Shown: in pieces, positions 34,901-43,160 of the stretch
How the letters are laid out: every line of letters begins with the position of its first letter
Position numbering within the stretch: the stretch's first letter is position 1
Assembly: GCA_934096405.1 (NCBI GenBank)
Contig: CAKOLW010000001.1
Coordinates: forward strand, 1-64,000
From: an uncultured Bacilli bacterium
GTDB taxonomy: Bacteria > Bacillota_I > Bacilli_A > RF39 > UBA660
Length of the DNA stretch: 64,000 nucleotides
Reading direction: 5' to 3'
Notes under the pieces: generated by a model
What the model saw: the letters and a program-made list of their open reading frames with translations, nothing else
Database searches by the model: none
Told to the model about the DNA's origin: nothing
Position numbers and translations under genes: made by a program

Positions 34901-35313
34901 GCGAAACCTGTACTTCTAGTACTATATATATCTTGATGATCTCCAAATATAGATAATGCATGTGTAGATAAACTTCTAGCTGCCACATGAATAACACCAG
35001 GTAAAAGTTCTCCAGCCATCTTATACATACTAGGTATCATTAATAATAATCCTTGACTAGCAGTAAATGTAGTTGCAAGTCTACCACTTTGTAAAGCCCC
35101 ATGCATCATTGCACTAGCACCTGCTTCACTTTGCATTTCAATAACACTTACTTTTTCATTAAATATATTTTTTCTCCCCATACTTGCCCATTTATCACAC
35201 ATAGTCGCCATAGCGCTAGAAGGGGTTATTGGATAAATCCCACTTACTTCTGTAAAATTATAAGCAGCAGTCAAACATGCTTCATTTCCATCCATTACAC
35301 TTGTTATTTTCAT
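31912..35313 (-). CDS. nifJ: Pyruvate:ferredoxin (flavodoxin) oxidoreductase
   Basis: A 1133-residue single-chain PFOR that oxidises pyruvate to acetyl-CoA and CO2 and reduces ferredoxin or flavodoxin, a core anaerobic step. Domains in order: N-terminal thiamine-binding region (MDGNEACLTAAYNFTEVSGI, IYPITPSSAMA), transketolase-C-like region (YRPWSSKYFL), the POR gamma domain, two 4Fe-4S clusters (CIQCNKCAFICPH and CTGCTLCSKVCPG), and the TPP domain with CAGCGETVY and GGDGWAYDIGYGGLDHVL. Length is slightly below the usual 1170 or so. Single gene. Twin palindromes upstream at 35394-35414 may be an operator. Confidence 0.97.
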   Translation of the reverse strand: MKITSVMDGNEACLTAAYNFTEVSGIYPITPSSAMATMCDKWASMGRKNIFNEKVSVIEMQSEAGASAMMHGALQSGRLATTFTASQGLLLMIPSMYKMAGELLPGVIHVAARSLSTHALSIFGDHQDIYSTRSTGFAILSSASVQDAYNLALVSHLSSIKGRVPFLHFFDGFRTSHELNKIYTLETDDIKPLIDMESVYRFRNNSLNIGKSITRGCSETEDVYFQNTEVRNKYYEELPDIVNKYMEDINEISGEDYKPFNYYGDRNAKHVIVAMGSVTDTIRSVVDDLNNNGYSTGVIVVRLYRPWSSKYFLNVLPKSVEKITVLDRTKEAGSLAEPLYLDVVMSLKGESIDIVGGRYGLSSKNVGPEDIKAVFDNMEKMKMKDHFTLGIIDDVTNTSLTVKEYTLKNDYREIKVFGFGSDGMVSASKNIIKVIGSKPENYVQGYFEYDSKKSGGVTISHLRISKNKINAPYYLTCPNLVVVSKDSYLSKYDLLEGIKNNGILLINSSMNDIELNKCMTLKMKETIKNNNIKVFISDADSLSEKYNLNGKINNVISFYILKMLGLSGEDLVKFKEMVRKTYSDKGSDVVLNNINAIDESIDYLREFDKKVLTFESEEDKDYTMIDKMIIRRGNMLKVSDFINHEDGTFEGGSSASDKRKISNLVPNWCKENCIQCNKCAFICPHSVIKPVSLTEEDVNRSPIKKEETIKSMGEENKGFYISINSDNCTGCTLCSKVCPGKNGEKALVMGSPIKDEDMICDYFKDNVCSDEHFSKYSVKGLGFIKPDLEFPGACAGCGETVYLKTLTSLFKGEIVISNATGCSSIYGASLPCTPYKTPWISSLFEDNAEFGYGIYTGYKNARNRIKEIMIETKDEVSKEVKDTYKLWIDNSEDVNITNEVKEKLSKSSIPSELRSLLDYIPSRKVWIVGGDGWAYDIGYGGLDHVLRSGDNVKVLVLDTEVYSNTGGQTSKSTRIGAIAEFSSYGKLKPKKDLFKVAMDIPNCYVASISAGANDMQTIKAFKKANEHNGPSVIIAYSPCIAHGIRGGLKNSIDEQKLLVESGYNILMRYNPDEDKLTIDSKEPNFSLYETVFEKEMRYKNLQEINKNDYNKLYEEHMRNAKKRYEYYVNISKK

Positions 35314-35393
35314 CTTATCACCTATCCTAAAATAATTTTACCAAATTTTTAATAAAAAGTCTTTATAAGGTATTAAAATAATATAAATTTATA

Positions 35394-35414
35394 ATTAACG
35401 TTAATGCATTGCAT
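35394..35414. promoter_or_regulatory. Overlapping palindromes upstream of PFOR
   Basis: A perfect 12-bp palindrome, ATTAACGTTAAT (35394-35405), and an 11-bp pseudo-palindrome, ATGCATTGCAT (35404-35414), overlap by two bases about 80-100 bases upstream of the PFOR start. They may be a regulator-binding site. The cognate factor is unknown. Confidence 0.35.
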
Positions 35415-35448
35415 ATTTTTCATACGAATAACTTTAACTTAATAAAAA

Positions 35449-35464
35449 AAGACTCTAAGGTCTT
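35449..35464 (-). terminator. Terminator of the polysaccharide gene block
   Basis: AAGAC (35449-35453) pairs with GTCTT (35460-35464), followed on the minus strand by a T run. The stem is short. It lies at the end of the PssE-like gene. Confidence 0.5.
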
Positions 35465-35942
35465 AATTATTATCAATAAAATTCTCTATAAGTTTTACCA
35501 TATTATTAGTATTACTCTTATACTTTTTATTTTTAAATTTCTTAGAATCTTCTATAGCCTTTTTTAAATCCTTTGGATCATAACAAGGAATAATAAATCC
35601 CATTTTAGCAAATTGTTTAATAATTTGTAATTGATGATCATTAACAGCTTCCTTATACTTTGCTAGTCTTGGACAAGCAATTACAACTTTACCATTATTT
35701 ATTCCATCAGTTATAGTACCTACTCCACCATGCGCTATTATAAGACTTGCCTCACTTACTATCTTTTTAAATTCATCCATTGGAAGTAAATTAACCATTT
35801 TCATATTTTTAGACTTAAACTTAGTTTTACCACATTGCACTATTACTTCTTCTTTAATAGTACCATCAAATATGCACTTATCAACAGCCTTCAAAAGCCT
35901 ATCAAAAGGTGCATCTTGTGTACCTACTGTTACAAATATCAA
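35463..35942 (-). CDS. PssE/Alg13-like glycosyltransferase subunit
   Basis: A 159-residue catalytic half of a two-part GT28-type glycosyltransferase (Alg13/PssE/Cps14G). It starts IFVTVGTQDAPFDRLL and has EVIVQCGKTKF, IIAHGGVGTITDGINNGK (the nucleotide-sugar binding loop) and VVIACPRL. I take TTG 35942 as the start: GGGGGG lies at the right distance and the protein then begins exactly at the family's first strand. The TTG overlaps the TGA stop of the upstream gene (TTGA), implying coupled translation with its Alg14-like partner. It probably adds one hexose to a lipid-linked glycan. Confidence 0.87.
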   Translation of the reverse strand: MIFVTVGTQDAPFDRLLKAVDKCIFDGTIKEEVIVQCGKTKFKSKNMKMVNLLPMDEFKKIVSEASLIIAHGGVGTITDGINNGKVVIACPRLAKYKEAVNDHQLQIIKQFAKMGFIIPCYDPKDLKKAIEDSKKFKNKKYKSNTNNMVKLIENFIDNN

Positions 35943-37540
35943 TATATCCACCCCCCAAACGTAGCATCAGGATAATTATCTAACATACTTTCCCATTGAA
36001 CTATAAACAAATCAGCAAATTTATAAACTAAACTACCTGTTATAGTCTTTGTTTCACTATTAGCAAACGTTTCTATAAAAATTATCTTACTACCTAAAAT
36101 ATGTCCTAATAAACACATTGGTCCAGCTGTATGTGCTCCAGTAGAAATAATATATTGTGGTCTAAACTTAATATAATAATATAAACTTCTAAATGAATTC
36201 ATAATTATCTTAAACACATAAGTAAACATATGCTTTCTAGTTCCAAAAATCATCATACCTACTCTTTTTCTACCATACTTATTCTTAAGATTTTTATTAG
36301 ACTCAGTATTCTCAGTAATTAAAGAATAATTATACTTATTAAACATACTTTTAAGCATTAACATTTCATTTAAATGTCCACCAGTACTAGATATAAACAT
36401 AATTCTTTTTCTACTACAATTACCTACTTCTTTTAATAAAGATAACCACTCTTTCTTTATAACATCAGGAGTATATTCTTCAACACTTTTCTTAGCATTA
36501 TTAGCAAATCTTTTTAATACTTTATTATTATTTAATAAATCTATAACACACTTGGCAAACTCTTCTTTATTTCTATCCTTAATTAAGATACCTTTTCCAT
36601 CACTTAAAAGAACTCTAGGTCCAACAGAAGAATCAAAAGCAACTACTGGTACTCCCATATTCATTGATTCTAATATTACTAATCCAAAACTTTCAACTAA
36701 ACTAGTCATACAAAATATACTAGACTTTAAAAGTTCATTTCTAATCTCTTCTTGATTTAAAAAACCAGTTAATCTAATATTATTCTCTAACTTAAGTTCT
36801 TTAATTCTATTTTGAATATTTTCTTTCTCTTCCCCATCACCTACTAAAGTTAACTTAACATCTTTATCCATTTTAACTATAATAGACATTATATCAATTA
36901 AATCAATAAAACCTTTTTCCTTAGAAAGTCTACCTACTGCTATAATATTTTTAGTACTTAAATCACTCTTTTCCTTAGATATTTCATCTATAAAATTATT
37001 TATACTTACAGCTTTAAGTCCTATCTCTTTTCTATAAATATCTCTTATTTCACTATTAACTAAAACTAATCTATCATAATTAGTAGTACTCTTAATTAAT
37101 TCCTTCTTATATTTTTTACTAGGATAATTATGATCTGTCGCTATTAATTTAATATTACTTTTCTTAAGTATTTTATTAGCTAACTTAGTTTCATATGTTC
37201 TAGTAGTAATCAAATAATCAGTATCTAACTCTTTAAGTGCTTTCTTAGTTCTAGATTTCTTCAATCTTAATATTTTAACTGCCTTAAATAATTCAGTTAT
37301 TAATTTAAAATATTTCTTTCTTCTAATACATTTTTTTATCTCATCTTTATTAGGTCCACCATCTATTAAATATGTAATTTTTATCTTATTATTTATATTG
37401 AATGATGGTACTTCTTTAAGCTTATATGTAATAATCATTTCTATTTCATAATCATCGTATAACATTTTACTTAAACTAGAAATATACTTTTCTATTCCAC
37501 CTACACCTAAATGTAAAGACAATATTGTAATTTTCTTCAT
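35939..37540 (-). CDS. Fusion of a GT4 glycosyltransferase and an Alg14/PssD-like subunit
   Basis: A 533-residue protein with two parts. Residues 1 to about 365 form a GT4 enzyme: LHLGVGGIEKYISSL at the N-terminus, AVGRLSKEKGFIDLI and the E-x7-E region VESFGLVILESMNMGVPVVAF. From about 372 to the end is a PssD/Alg14 domain: RIMFISSTGGHLNEML, YIISTGAHTAGPM and SKIIFIETFA. Alg14-type subunits recruit the catalytic Alg13-type subunit to the membrane, and that partner is the next gene, overlapping the stop. I have not met this fusion as standard; these are usually separate proteins. Confidence 0.87.
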   Translation of the reverse strand: MKKITILSLHLGVGGIEKYISSLSKMLYDDYEIEMIITYKLKEVPSFNINNKIKITYLIDGGPNKDEIKKCIRRKKYFKLITELFKAVKILRLKKSRTKKALKELDTDYLITTRTYETKLANKILKKSNIKLIATDHNYPSKKYKKELIKSTTNYDRLVLVNSEIRDIYRKEIGLKAVSINNFIDEISKEKSDLSTKNIIAVGRLSKEKGFIDLIDIMSIIVKMDKDVKLTLVGDGEEKENIQNRIKELKLENNIRLTGFLNQEEIRNELLKSSIFCMTSLVESFGLVILESMNMGVPVVAFDSSVGPRVLLSDGKGILIKDRNKEEFAKCVIDLLNNNKVLKRFANNAKKSVEEYTPDVIKKEWLSLLKEVGNCSRKRIMFISSTGGHLNEMLMLKSMFNKYNYSLITENTESNKNLKNKYGRKRVGMMIFGTRKHMFTYVFKIIMNSFRSLYYYIKFRPQYIISTGAHTAGPMCLLGHILGSKIIFIETFANSETKTITGSLVYKFADLFIVQWESMLDNYPDATFGGWIY

Positions 37541-37605
37541 AATACTCCTCTTGTTAATATTATACCATGCAATAGTAATAATATTTAAAAAAAAATAAAA
37601 TTCTA

Positions 37606-38223
37606 TTAAAATTTTATTTTAAGTATACATACTATTATAGCTATAATTCCCATAATTGACAACATAATTTTTTCTCTAGCTGTTGGTTTTTTTAATTTAA
37701 TAGGTATTATATAAGATAAACCAAGTAAAAGTAATGTTACTGGAAATATTATATATCTAAACTTTCTACCTATTAAAAATGTAACAAAATATACCATAGG
37801 TATTACTATAGCACTTGCTGTAATAGGAACACCTAAAAATTCATCATGTTTACCTTTTTTAGTAGTAGATAACATATTAAAGTATGCTAATCTTATTACA
37901 CCACATAATACAAAGAACACACTAATAGCATAAGTATAAACATTTTGTACTGTTAAATTTAAAGAAATTAACATTGGAAGTACTCCAAAACTAATAGCGT
38001 CACTTAAACTATCTAACTCAATTCCATATATCTGATGTTCTTTCAAACTAAAAAACCTTCTAGCAACTACTCCATCAAATGCATCACAAATAGCTGCAAA
38101 AATTAAACAAAAAACTGCAAATGTTGTTTTAAAATTATAAGCACAAATAATTCCACTAATAGCGAAACATGTCCCTAACATAGTAACAAAATCACATTTT
38201 CTATATACACCAATTACTTTCAT
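37606..38223 (-). CDS. pssA: CDP-diacylglycerol-serine O-phosphatidyltransferase
   Basis: About 205 residues, polytopic. The CDP-alcohol phosphatidyltransferase motif D-G-x2-A-R-x8-G-x3-D-x3-D is present as CDAFDGVVARRF ... YGIELDSLSDAISFG. It makes phosphatidylserine from CDP-diacylglycerol and serine; the decarboxylase (psd) is encoded at 60745. ATG 38223 is preferred over upstream TTG codons. It sits inside the surface-glycan block but is followed by its own spacer, so its link with the glycan genes may be incidental. Confidence 0.9.
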   Translation of the reverse strand: MKVIGVYRKCDFVTMLGTCFAISGIICAYNFKTTFAVFCLIFAAICDAFDGVVARRFFSLKEHQIYGIELDSLSDAISFGVLPMLISLNLTVQNVYTYAISVFFVLCGVIRLAYFNMLSTTKKGKHDEFLGVPITASAIVIPMVYFVTFLIGRKFRYIIFPVTLLLLGLSYIIPIKLKKPTAREKIMLSIMGIIAIIVCILKIKF

Positions 38224-38365
38224 AAAACCACTTTTCCTTACTAACAACAATTATACTATAAGTATGTATGAAATGCAATTTAAATGTTATTAACTAAAAC
38301 TATATAAAACCATTAACATAAAGATTAACCAAAACACTATCACATTTTCCTAAGGACTTTAAAAA

Positions 38366-38387
38366 AAGACAATATTTCTATTATCTT
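38366..38387 (-). terminator. Terminator after the glycosyltransferase at 38381
   Basis: AAGACAATA (38366-38374) pairs with TATTATCTT (38379-38387) with one G-T pair and a four-base loop, followed on the minus strand by seven T. It overlaps the stop codon and ends the long glycan operon. Confidence 0.65.
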
Positions 38388-39556
38388 TTATAATACTTTT
38401 TACTTACTAACTTATAATAAAGTTTATATAATTTTGGAAACTTTTGTCTCCCAAAATCACCTATTTTTCTTTTTAAAGATGTACTTTTATTTTCATACAT
38501 TTCATAAATATTTTGATAAAAATTAGCTTTTACCTCTAAATCTATTTGAGAAACAGAATCTTCATTAGCATATTTTTTAACAGCATCGTAAAATTGTTTT
38601 GATGAAGTATCCCAATCAATCCATTCTTCTGCAGTTTTAATTGCATTAGACTTATATTTAGTCAATAATTTCTTATCTAATAATTTATTAATACTCTCCA
38701 CAACTTGATCTTCATCATCTGTTTTAATAACTATTCCATTATAACCGTTTACTATATACTCATCATGTCCAGTTACATCATAAACAATAGCCGTTCCTCC
38801 AGTATGAAACATTTCCAATGGAGGTCCAAACATTCCTTCAACATAGCTTAATTTAACAATTACATCACAAGATCTATAAATCTTTGCACAATCTTTTACA
38901 GGAACCCTTGAAAATACCTTGTCTACTCCTGGATATTTATTTACATTAGATGAAGTTAATAACCAAATTTCACTTGCTTTACTTTTTCTTACTAGTTTAA
39001 TAGTTTTAGGAACATTTTTGAATGGAACATCTATTGGACCCTCAACTAGTACTCTAAGGCCATCACACTCAGGATATTTTTCCCCATCTAAAGTAAATAC
39101 ATCCTTTCTAATTCCATTTCTAACTAAAATTACTTCATTATTATATTTACTTTCCAAATATTCTTTTATCCATGTAGCTTCAGTAATAACTTTAAGTCCC
39201 ATTAAATATGTCATTTCCGCATATAATTTCAAACCTTCTTCATTATTACTATAAAACCTAGATTCTATAGATTGAACAAAGTATAAATACTTTTTAGCAT
39301 TAATTTTATATAGATAATATATAGTAGCCCACCAAGTACCAATAGCAATATCAAAATTCATACTTTTAGCTTCCTTCAAAGTAATCCATTTTAATTTATG
39401 CGCCTTGGAATGCCAACTATAATCTATAGACTTAACTTTTTTTTCAGTAACTATATATACATCTTCTCCAAGTTCTTTCATTTTACTAGCATGTTCTAAT
39501 ATAACATTAGTACCACCACCAATTAAAGCAGAACCTAAAGTAAAAACCACTTTCAT
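38381..39556 (-). CDS. GT4-family glycosyltransferase
   Basis: 391 residues. The N-terminal TLGSALIGGGTNVILEHASKMKELGEDVYIVTEK is the GT4 glycine loop and first helix (split here: SALIGGGTNVI then KELGEDVYIVTEK). The C-terminal Rossmann domain has VKLSYVEGMFGPPLEMFHTGGTAIVYD, carrying the E-x7-E pair. It resembles WsaF/rhamnan-type transferases. Soluble but membrane-associated, using a nucleotide sugar. Last gene of the long minus-strand glycan operon, 11 bases after the HAD-like gene. Confidence 0.85.
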   Translation of the reverse strand: MKVVFTLGSALIGGGTNVILEHASKMKELGEDVYIVTEKKVKSIDYSWHSKAHKLKWITLKEAKSMNFDIAIGTWWATIYYLYKINAKKYLYFVQSIESRFYSNNEEGLKLYAEMTYLMGLKVITEATWIKEYLESKYNNEVILVRNGIRKDVFTLDGEKYPECDGLRVLVEGPIDVPFKNVPKTIKLVRKSKASEIWLLTSSNVNKYPGVDKVFSRVPVKDCAKIYRSCDVIVKLSYVEGMFGPPLEMFHTGGTAIVYDVTGHDEYIVNGYNGIVIKTDDEDQVVESINKLLDKKLLTKYKSNAIKTAEEWIDWDTSSKQFYDAVKKYANEDSVSQIDLEVKANFYQNIYEMYENKSTSLKRKIGDFGRQKFPKLYKLYYKLVSKKYYKR

Positions 39557-39567
39557 TACTGCACCTC

Positions 39568-41550
39568 CTAAATAACGTTATCTTTTTTTAATTGATATTT
39601 TTTTATACTCCTATATATCAACATTTGCAAATATAATTTATAATTATGCAACTTTAACATAGGCCAGTAAGTATCATAAAAATAAGTTTTATATCTTAAA
39701 AAAAATTTAAAATTTTCTTTTATATATCTTTTAAAAGTTATTTTATTTTTACTATTAAACTCAGTAAATTCAAAAACACCAAAATTTTCATAATGATATA
39801 TTTTATTAAAAAAAGTATATTGTAATTTACTAGGGTTAAATATCATATCAAAATGGATTTGATTAATTAATTTATCAACTTTTTTATTATCAAAATACTT
39901 ATTAATTAATACATTACATATTTGAATAAATTTATCAAACATCACATCTTGTATCGGATGGATTAGACAATTATATATCTTTTCTTCTTCTTTCTTTTTA
40001 AATAATTCAACTTCTACTTTATTGTTTTTTATAACATATTTATTAGCACTACCATGAGAAGCACCCAATATAATTTCATATATAGTTCTATTTTCAGCAT
40101 ATAAATTATATTCTACATTATAACAAGGACTATTAGTAAAAACTAATCCATATTTCTCTATACTTTCTTTTAAATCCTTTCTTTGCAATCCAAAATACAG
40201 ACCCTTTATTATATAATTAGTTCCTAAAATATTCTGTATATTATTTTGAATTGAACCATTCCATCCAATATCAACAACATAAAATTCATGAGAGTCAGTC
40301 TTGTCATTAATATATTCTATAAAATTTTGTTTTTGTTCTAATCTATTGCTTTCATATATTTTTTTAAAACCAGAATTATTAATTAAAGATTTAAATTCTT
40401 TTGAATTTCTAAAATCACTAATTTTTTTATTAAAATCACAATTTTTCCTATTCTCATTTTCCTCTTCATATATGCATTTAATATCATTTTCATTAAAATT
40501 CAAACTTTTTAAAAATTCATTAATAGTAATATATGAATATTGATTTAACAAAGCATTAAATTTTTCTTCAGACAATTTAGTTAATGATGGTAAATAAGTA
40601 GATTTTCTAGAAACATATAAATAATGAGATTTAATTTTAACATTGCCTTGTTTTTTAACATAATAATCAAATAATTTTTTTAAATATTCACCTTCTCTTG
40701 ACAAGAAAAACACTTCTGTTTGATTTTCTTTTACTAACCTATAATAAATTCTTTCTATAAACTTATAAAGTGAAAAAATTATATTTTCAAATTGACTAGT
40801 ATCTTTAAATTTTAATTTTTTAAAATTATTTGTAATATTTTTTTCATCATACTCTAATTTAAAATCAGAGTAAAATTTATATTTTTCTTTTCTATCTAAC
40901 AAAACACTTTTTATTCCAATACTATTTGGAATCTCATAATCCCCTAAACTATTGTCTCCAATCATATATACTTGACTAGCATCAACATCCAATTTCTTAA
41001 GAACTATTTTATACAATTCACCAGATTTTTTATTTTTTAAATATTCACAAGAAACAAAAATATCATCAATCATATTAAAAATATTTAATCTTTTAAAAAT
41101 TTCTAATAACATATCTTTACTAAGATACATATCTGAAACTGCATAAATTTTTTTATTTTTCTTTTTAAGATTCCTAATTAAATCAATTATATCATCATTC
41201 ACATACAAAACATTTGACTCGAGTTCAATCTCAGTATCAACACATTTTTTTAAAAATAAATTATAGTCAATATCTTCATTTAATTCTTCATAAATACTCT
41301 TAATCATTGATACATAAGTAAATTCATAATCATTGCCCATGTTATGATTTTCTAATCCCAGTTCAGATTCAATTTTATTTCTTAAACCATATAATTCTAC
41401 TGAAGTTAAACTTAGTTCAAATGTCTTAACAATATTAACAGACCACACCTTTTTTAAATACTCAGGTTCCATCTTTCTACTAACAATAGTATCAAATATA
41501 TCAAAAAATATTATATTTCTATCTTTATCATTTATAACTTCATTAAACAT
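39568..41550 (-). CDS. HAD-superfamily hydrolase of polysaccharide loci (COG5610-like)
   Basis: 660 residues. The N-terminal third is a HAD phosphatase: IIFFDIFDTIVSRK (nucleophile Asp and Asp+2 replaced by Phe-Asp spacing as in DxFDT), VSDMYLSKDML, and motif IV VYMIGDNSLGDYEI. The C-terminal 430 residues carry FFLSREGEYLKKLFDYY and YVVDIGWNGSIQNNIQ, the signature of large HAD-like proteins found in capsule and O-antigen clusters. Role in glycan phosphorylation or transfer is unproven. It ends one base before the Wzt gene start region and is clearly in the operon. Confidence 0.8.
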   Translation of the reverse strand: MFNEVINDKDRNIIFFDIFDTIVSRKMEPEYLKKVWSVNIVKTFELSLTSVELYGLRNKIESELGLENHNMGNDYEFTYVSMIKSIYEELNEDIDYNLFLKKCVDTEIELESNVLYVNDDIIDLIRNLKKKNKKIYAVSDMYLSKDMLLEIFKRLNIFNMIDDIFVSCEYLKNKKSGELYKIVLKKLDVDASQVYMIGDNSLGDYEIPNSIGIKSVLLDRKEKYKFYSDFKLEYDEKNITNNFKKLKFKDTSQFENIIFSLYKFIERIYYRLVKENQTEVFFLSREGEYLKKLFDYYVKKQGNVKIKSHYLYVSRKSTYLPSLTKLSEEKFNALLNQYSYITINEFLKSLNFNENDIKCIYEEENENRKNCDFNKKISDFRNSKEFKSLINNSGFKKIYESNRLEQKQNFIEYINDKTDSHEFYVVDIGWNGSIQNNIQNILGTNYIIKGLYFGLQRKDLKESIEKYGLVFTNSPCYNVEYNLYAENRTIYEIILGASHGSANKYVIKNNKVEVELFKKKEEEKIYNCLIHPIQDVMFDKFIQICNVLINKYFDNKKVDKLINQIHFDMIFNPSKLQYTFFNKIYHYENFGVFEFTEFNSKNKITFKRYIKENFKFFLRYKTYFYDTYWPMLKLHNYKLYLQMLIYRSIKKYQLKKDNVI

Positions 41551-42288
41551 TTAATCCACCCTCATCTGCTTTTCATAATATAAATTACAAACTTCCTCTG
41601 TATCTCCTATCATTTGAACTTCTCCATGTTCTATCCACATCACTCTGTTGCAAAGTTGTTTAATTGAATCTAAAGAATGTGAAACATATAAAACTGTAGT
41701 TCCTCCTTTTATCATTTCTAACATTTTATTCTTACTCTTCTCCTGAAATTTAATATCCCCCACTGACAAAATTTCATCTACAATTAATACTTCTGGATTA
41801 ACAATAGTTGCAATTGAAAAAGCAAGTTTAGCAATCATACCAGAAGAAAAGTTTTTAATAGGAACATCTAAAAAATCTCTTAATTCTGAAAAATCAACAA
41901 TCTCTTCAAATTTCTCATCTAAAAATTGCTTTGTATAACCTAAGACTGCTCCATTTAAATAAATATTTTCTTTAGCAGTTAGCTCTATATCAAAACCGGC
42001 ACCCAATTCTATCATAGGTGAAATAGCTCCATTAACAGTTACTTTTCCCTTTGTTGGTTTCATTACACCACTAACAACCTTTAGTAAAGTACTTTTACCA
42101 GCACCATTAGAGCCTATCAAACCAACAACTTCACCTTTAGCAATATGTAAGCTAACATCTTTTAAAGCCCAAAAATATTCTTTCTTTTTTCTTTTTCCTT
42201 TAAACAAATTAATAAAAGCCAATTTAAGAGAAAAATCTTTTTCTATTCCCAAATCAAATTTCATTGATACATTTTTAATGTCTATCAT
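41551..42288 (-). CDS. Polysaccharide ABC exporter ATPase (Wzt/TagH-like)
   Basis: About 245 residues. The polysaccharide-type ABC features are YFWALKDVSLHIAKGEVVGLIGSNGAGKST, split as WALKDVSLHI and GSNGAGKST, PMIELGAGFDIELTAKENI, signature KNFSSGMIAKLAFSIAT and VLIVDEILSVGD. It lacks the C-terminal carbohydrate-binding domain of long Wzt proteins, so substrate selection by end-group is not expected. GGAGG before ATG 42288 sets the start, just inside the Wzm stop. Energises the Wzm permease. Confidence 0.93.
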   Translation of the reverse strand: MIDIKNVSMKFDLGIEKDFSLKLAFINLFKGKRKKKEYFWALKDVSLHIAKGEVVGLIGSNGAGKSTLLKVVSGVMKPTKGKVTVNGAISPMIELGAGFDIELTAKENIYLNGAVLGYTKQFLDEKFEEIVDFSELRDFLDVPIKNFSSGMIAKLAFSIATIVNPEVLIVDEILSVGDIKFQEKSKNKMLEMIKGGTTVLYVSHSLDSIKQLCNRVMWIEHGEVQMIGDTEEVCNLYYEKQMRVD

Positions 42289-42299
42289 AACAACCTCCA

Positions 42300-43103
42300 T
42301 TATACATAATAAATAAATTTATCTTGTTTATTTCTAAAAACAATTATACCAATCAATGCGAAAAAGATACTTACAAGACCACACAATAGGAGATTAAGTA
42401 ATGATGGCATATTACCATACACTATTATGTCTCTAGCTGATGAGATAAATAAATATAATGGATTTAGTTTAAATAAAGTTTGTAATTTTATAGGCAAAAT
42501 ATCTATACTATAAAATATTGGAGTAAAATATTGCCAAATAGTTAATAATATTCCATATATATAAAACATATCTCTTAAAAAAACTGAAATAGTAGAAATA
42601 ATAAAAGATATTCCAATTGTAAACAAAAATAAACATATAAAGATATAGGGTAAAATTAAGTAATAAATATTAATATGACAAACATAACCACCTAATCCAA
42701 CATAAGATAATAAAACAATTAATAAAAGTGGTATTAAGGTTAGTAAAAAATTTATACCTACAAATAAACATTTAGACAAAGGAAAAATATACTTTGGTAT
42801 ATAAACCTTATTAATTAAGGAAAAATTGCTTACAACTGAACTCATCGCAGTATTAGAAGCTTCACTAAAATAATTAAACATAACTAGTCCTGTCATTAAA
42901 TATACTAGATAATTAACATTTTCCATTCTTGCCTTAAAAAATTGACTAAATACTATTGCCATAATACTCATCATTAAAATAGGATATAATAAACTCCAAA
43001 GTACACCTAATACACTTCTTTTATATTTTACTTTAAAGTCCCTCATAATCATTTGACTCATTAAAAATGAATATTTTTTAAAATTTTGTAACATACCCTT
43101 CAT
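42300..43103 (-). CDS. Polysaccharide ABC exporter permease (Wzm/TagG-like)
   Basis: 267 residues, six membrane helices, ABC-2 family. The N-terminal amphipathic segment LMSQMIMRDFKVKYKRSVLGVLWSLLYPI (split: RDFKVKYKRSVLG and WSLLYPILMM) is diagnostic of teichoic-acid and O-antigen exporters, as is the YFTPIFYSIDILP stretch near the end. AAGGAG precedes the ATG. It exports a completed lipid-linked polymer across the membrane with the ATPase downstream. Confidence 0.93.
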   Translation of the reverse strand: MKGMLQNFKKYSFLMSQMIMRDFKVKYKRSVLGVLWSLLYPILMMSIMAIVFSQFFKARMENVNYLVYLMTGLVMFNYFSEASNTAMSSVVSNFSLINKVYIPKYIFPLSKCLFVGINFLLTLIPLLLIVLLSYVGLGGYVCHINIYYLILPYIFICLFLFTIGISFIISTISVFLRDMFYIYGILLTIWQYFTPIFYSIDILPIKLQTLFKLNPLYLFISSARDIIVYGNMPSLLNLLLCGLVSIFFALIGIIVFRNKQDKFIYYV

Positions 43104-43160
43104 AACAAAACTCCTTTTCTCTAATAATTATAACAAATGAATTAATTATTTGCAATTTTA

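Noticed and set aside
35101..35352. Small plus-strand gene at the PFOR start
   Set aside because: Antisense to the conserved N-terminus of PFOR and lacking a ribosome site.
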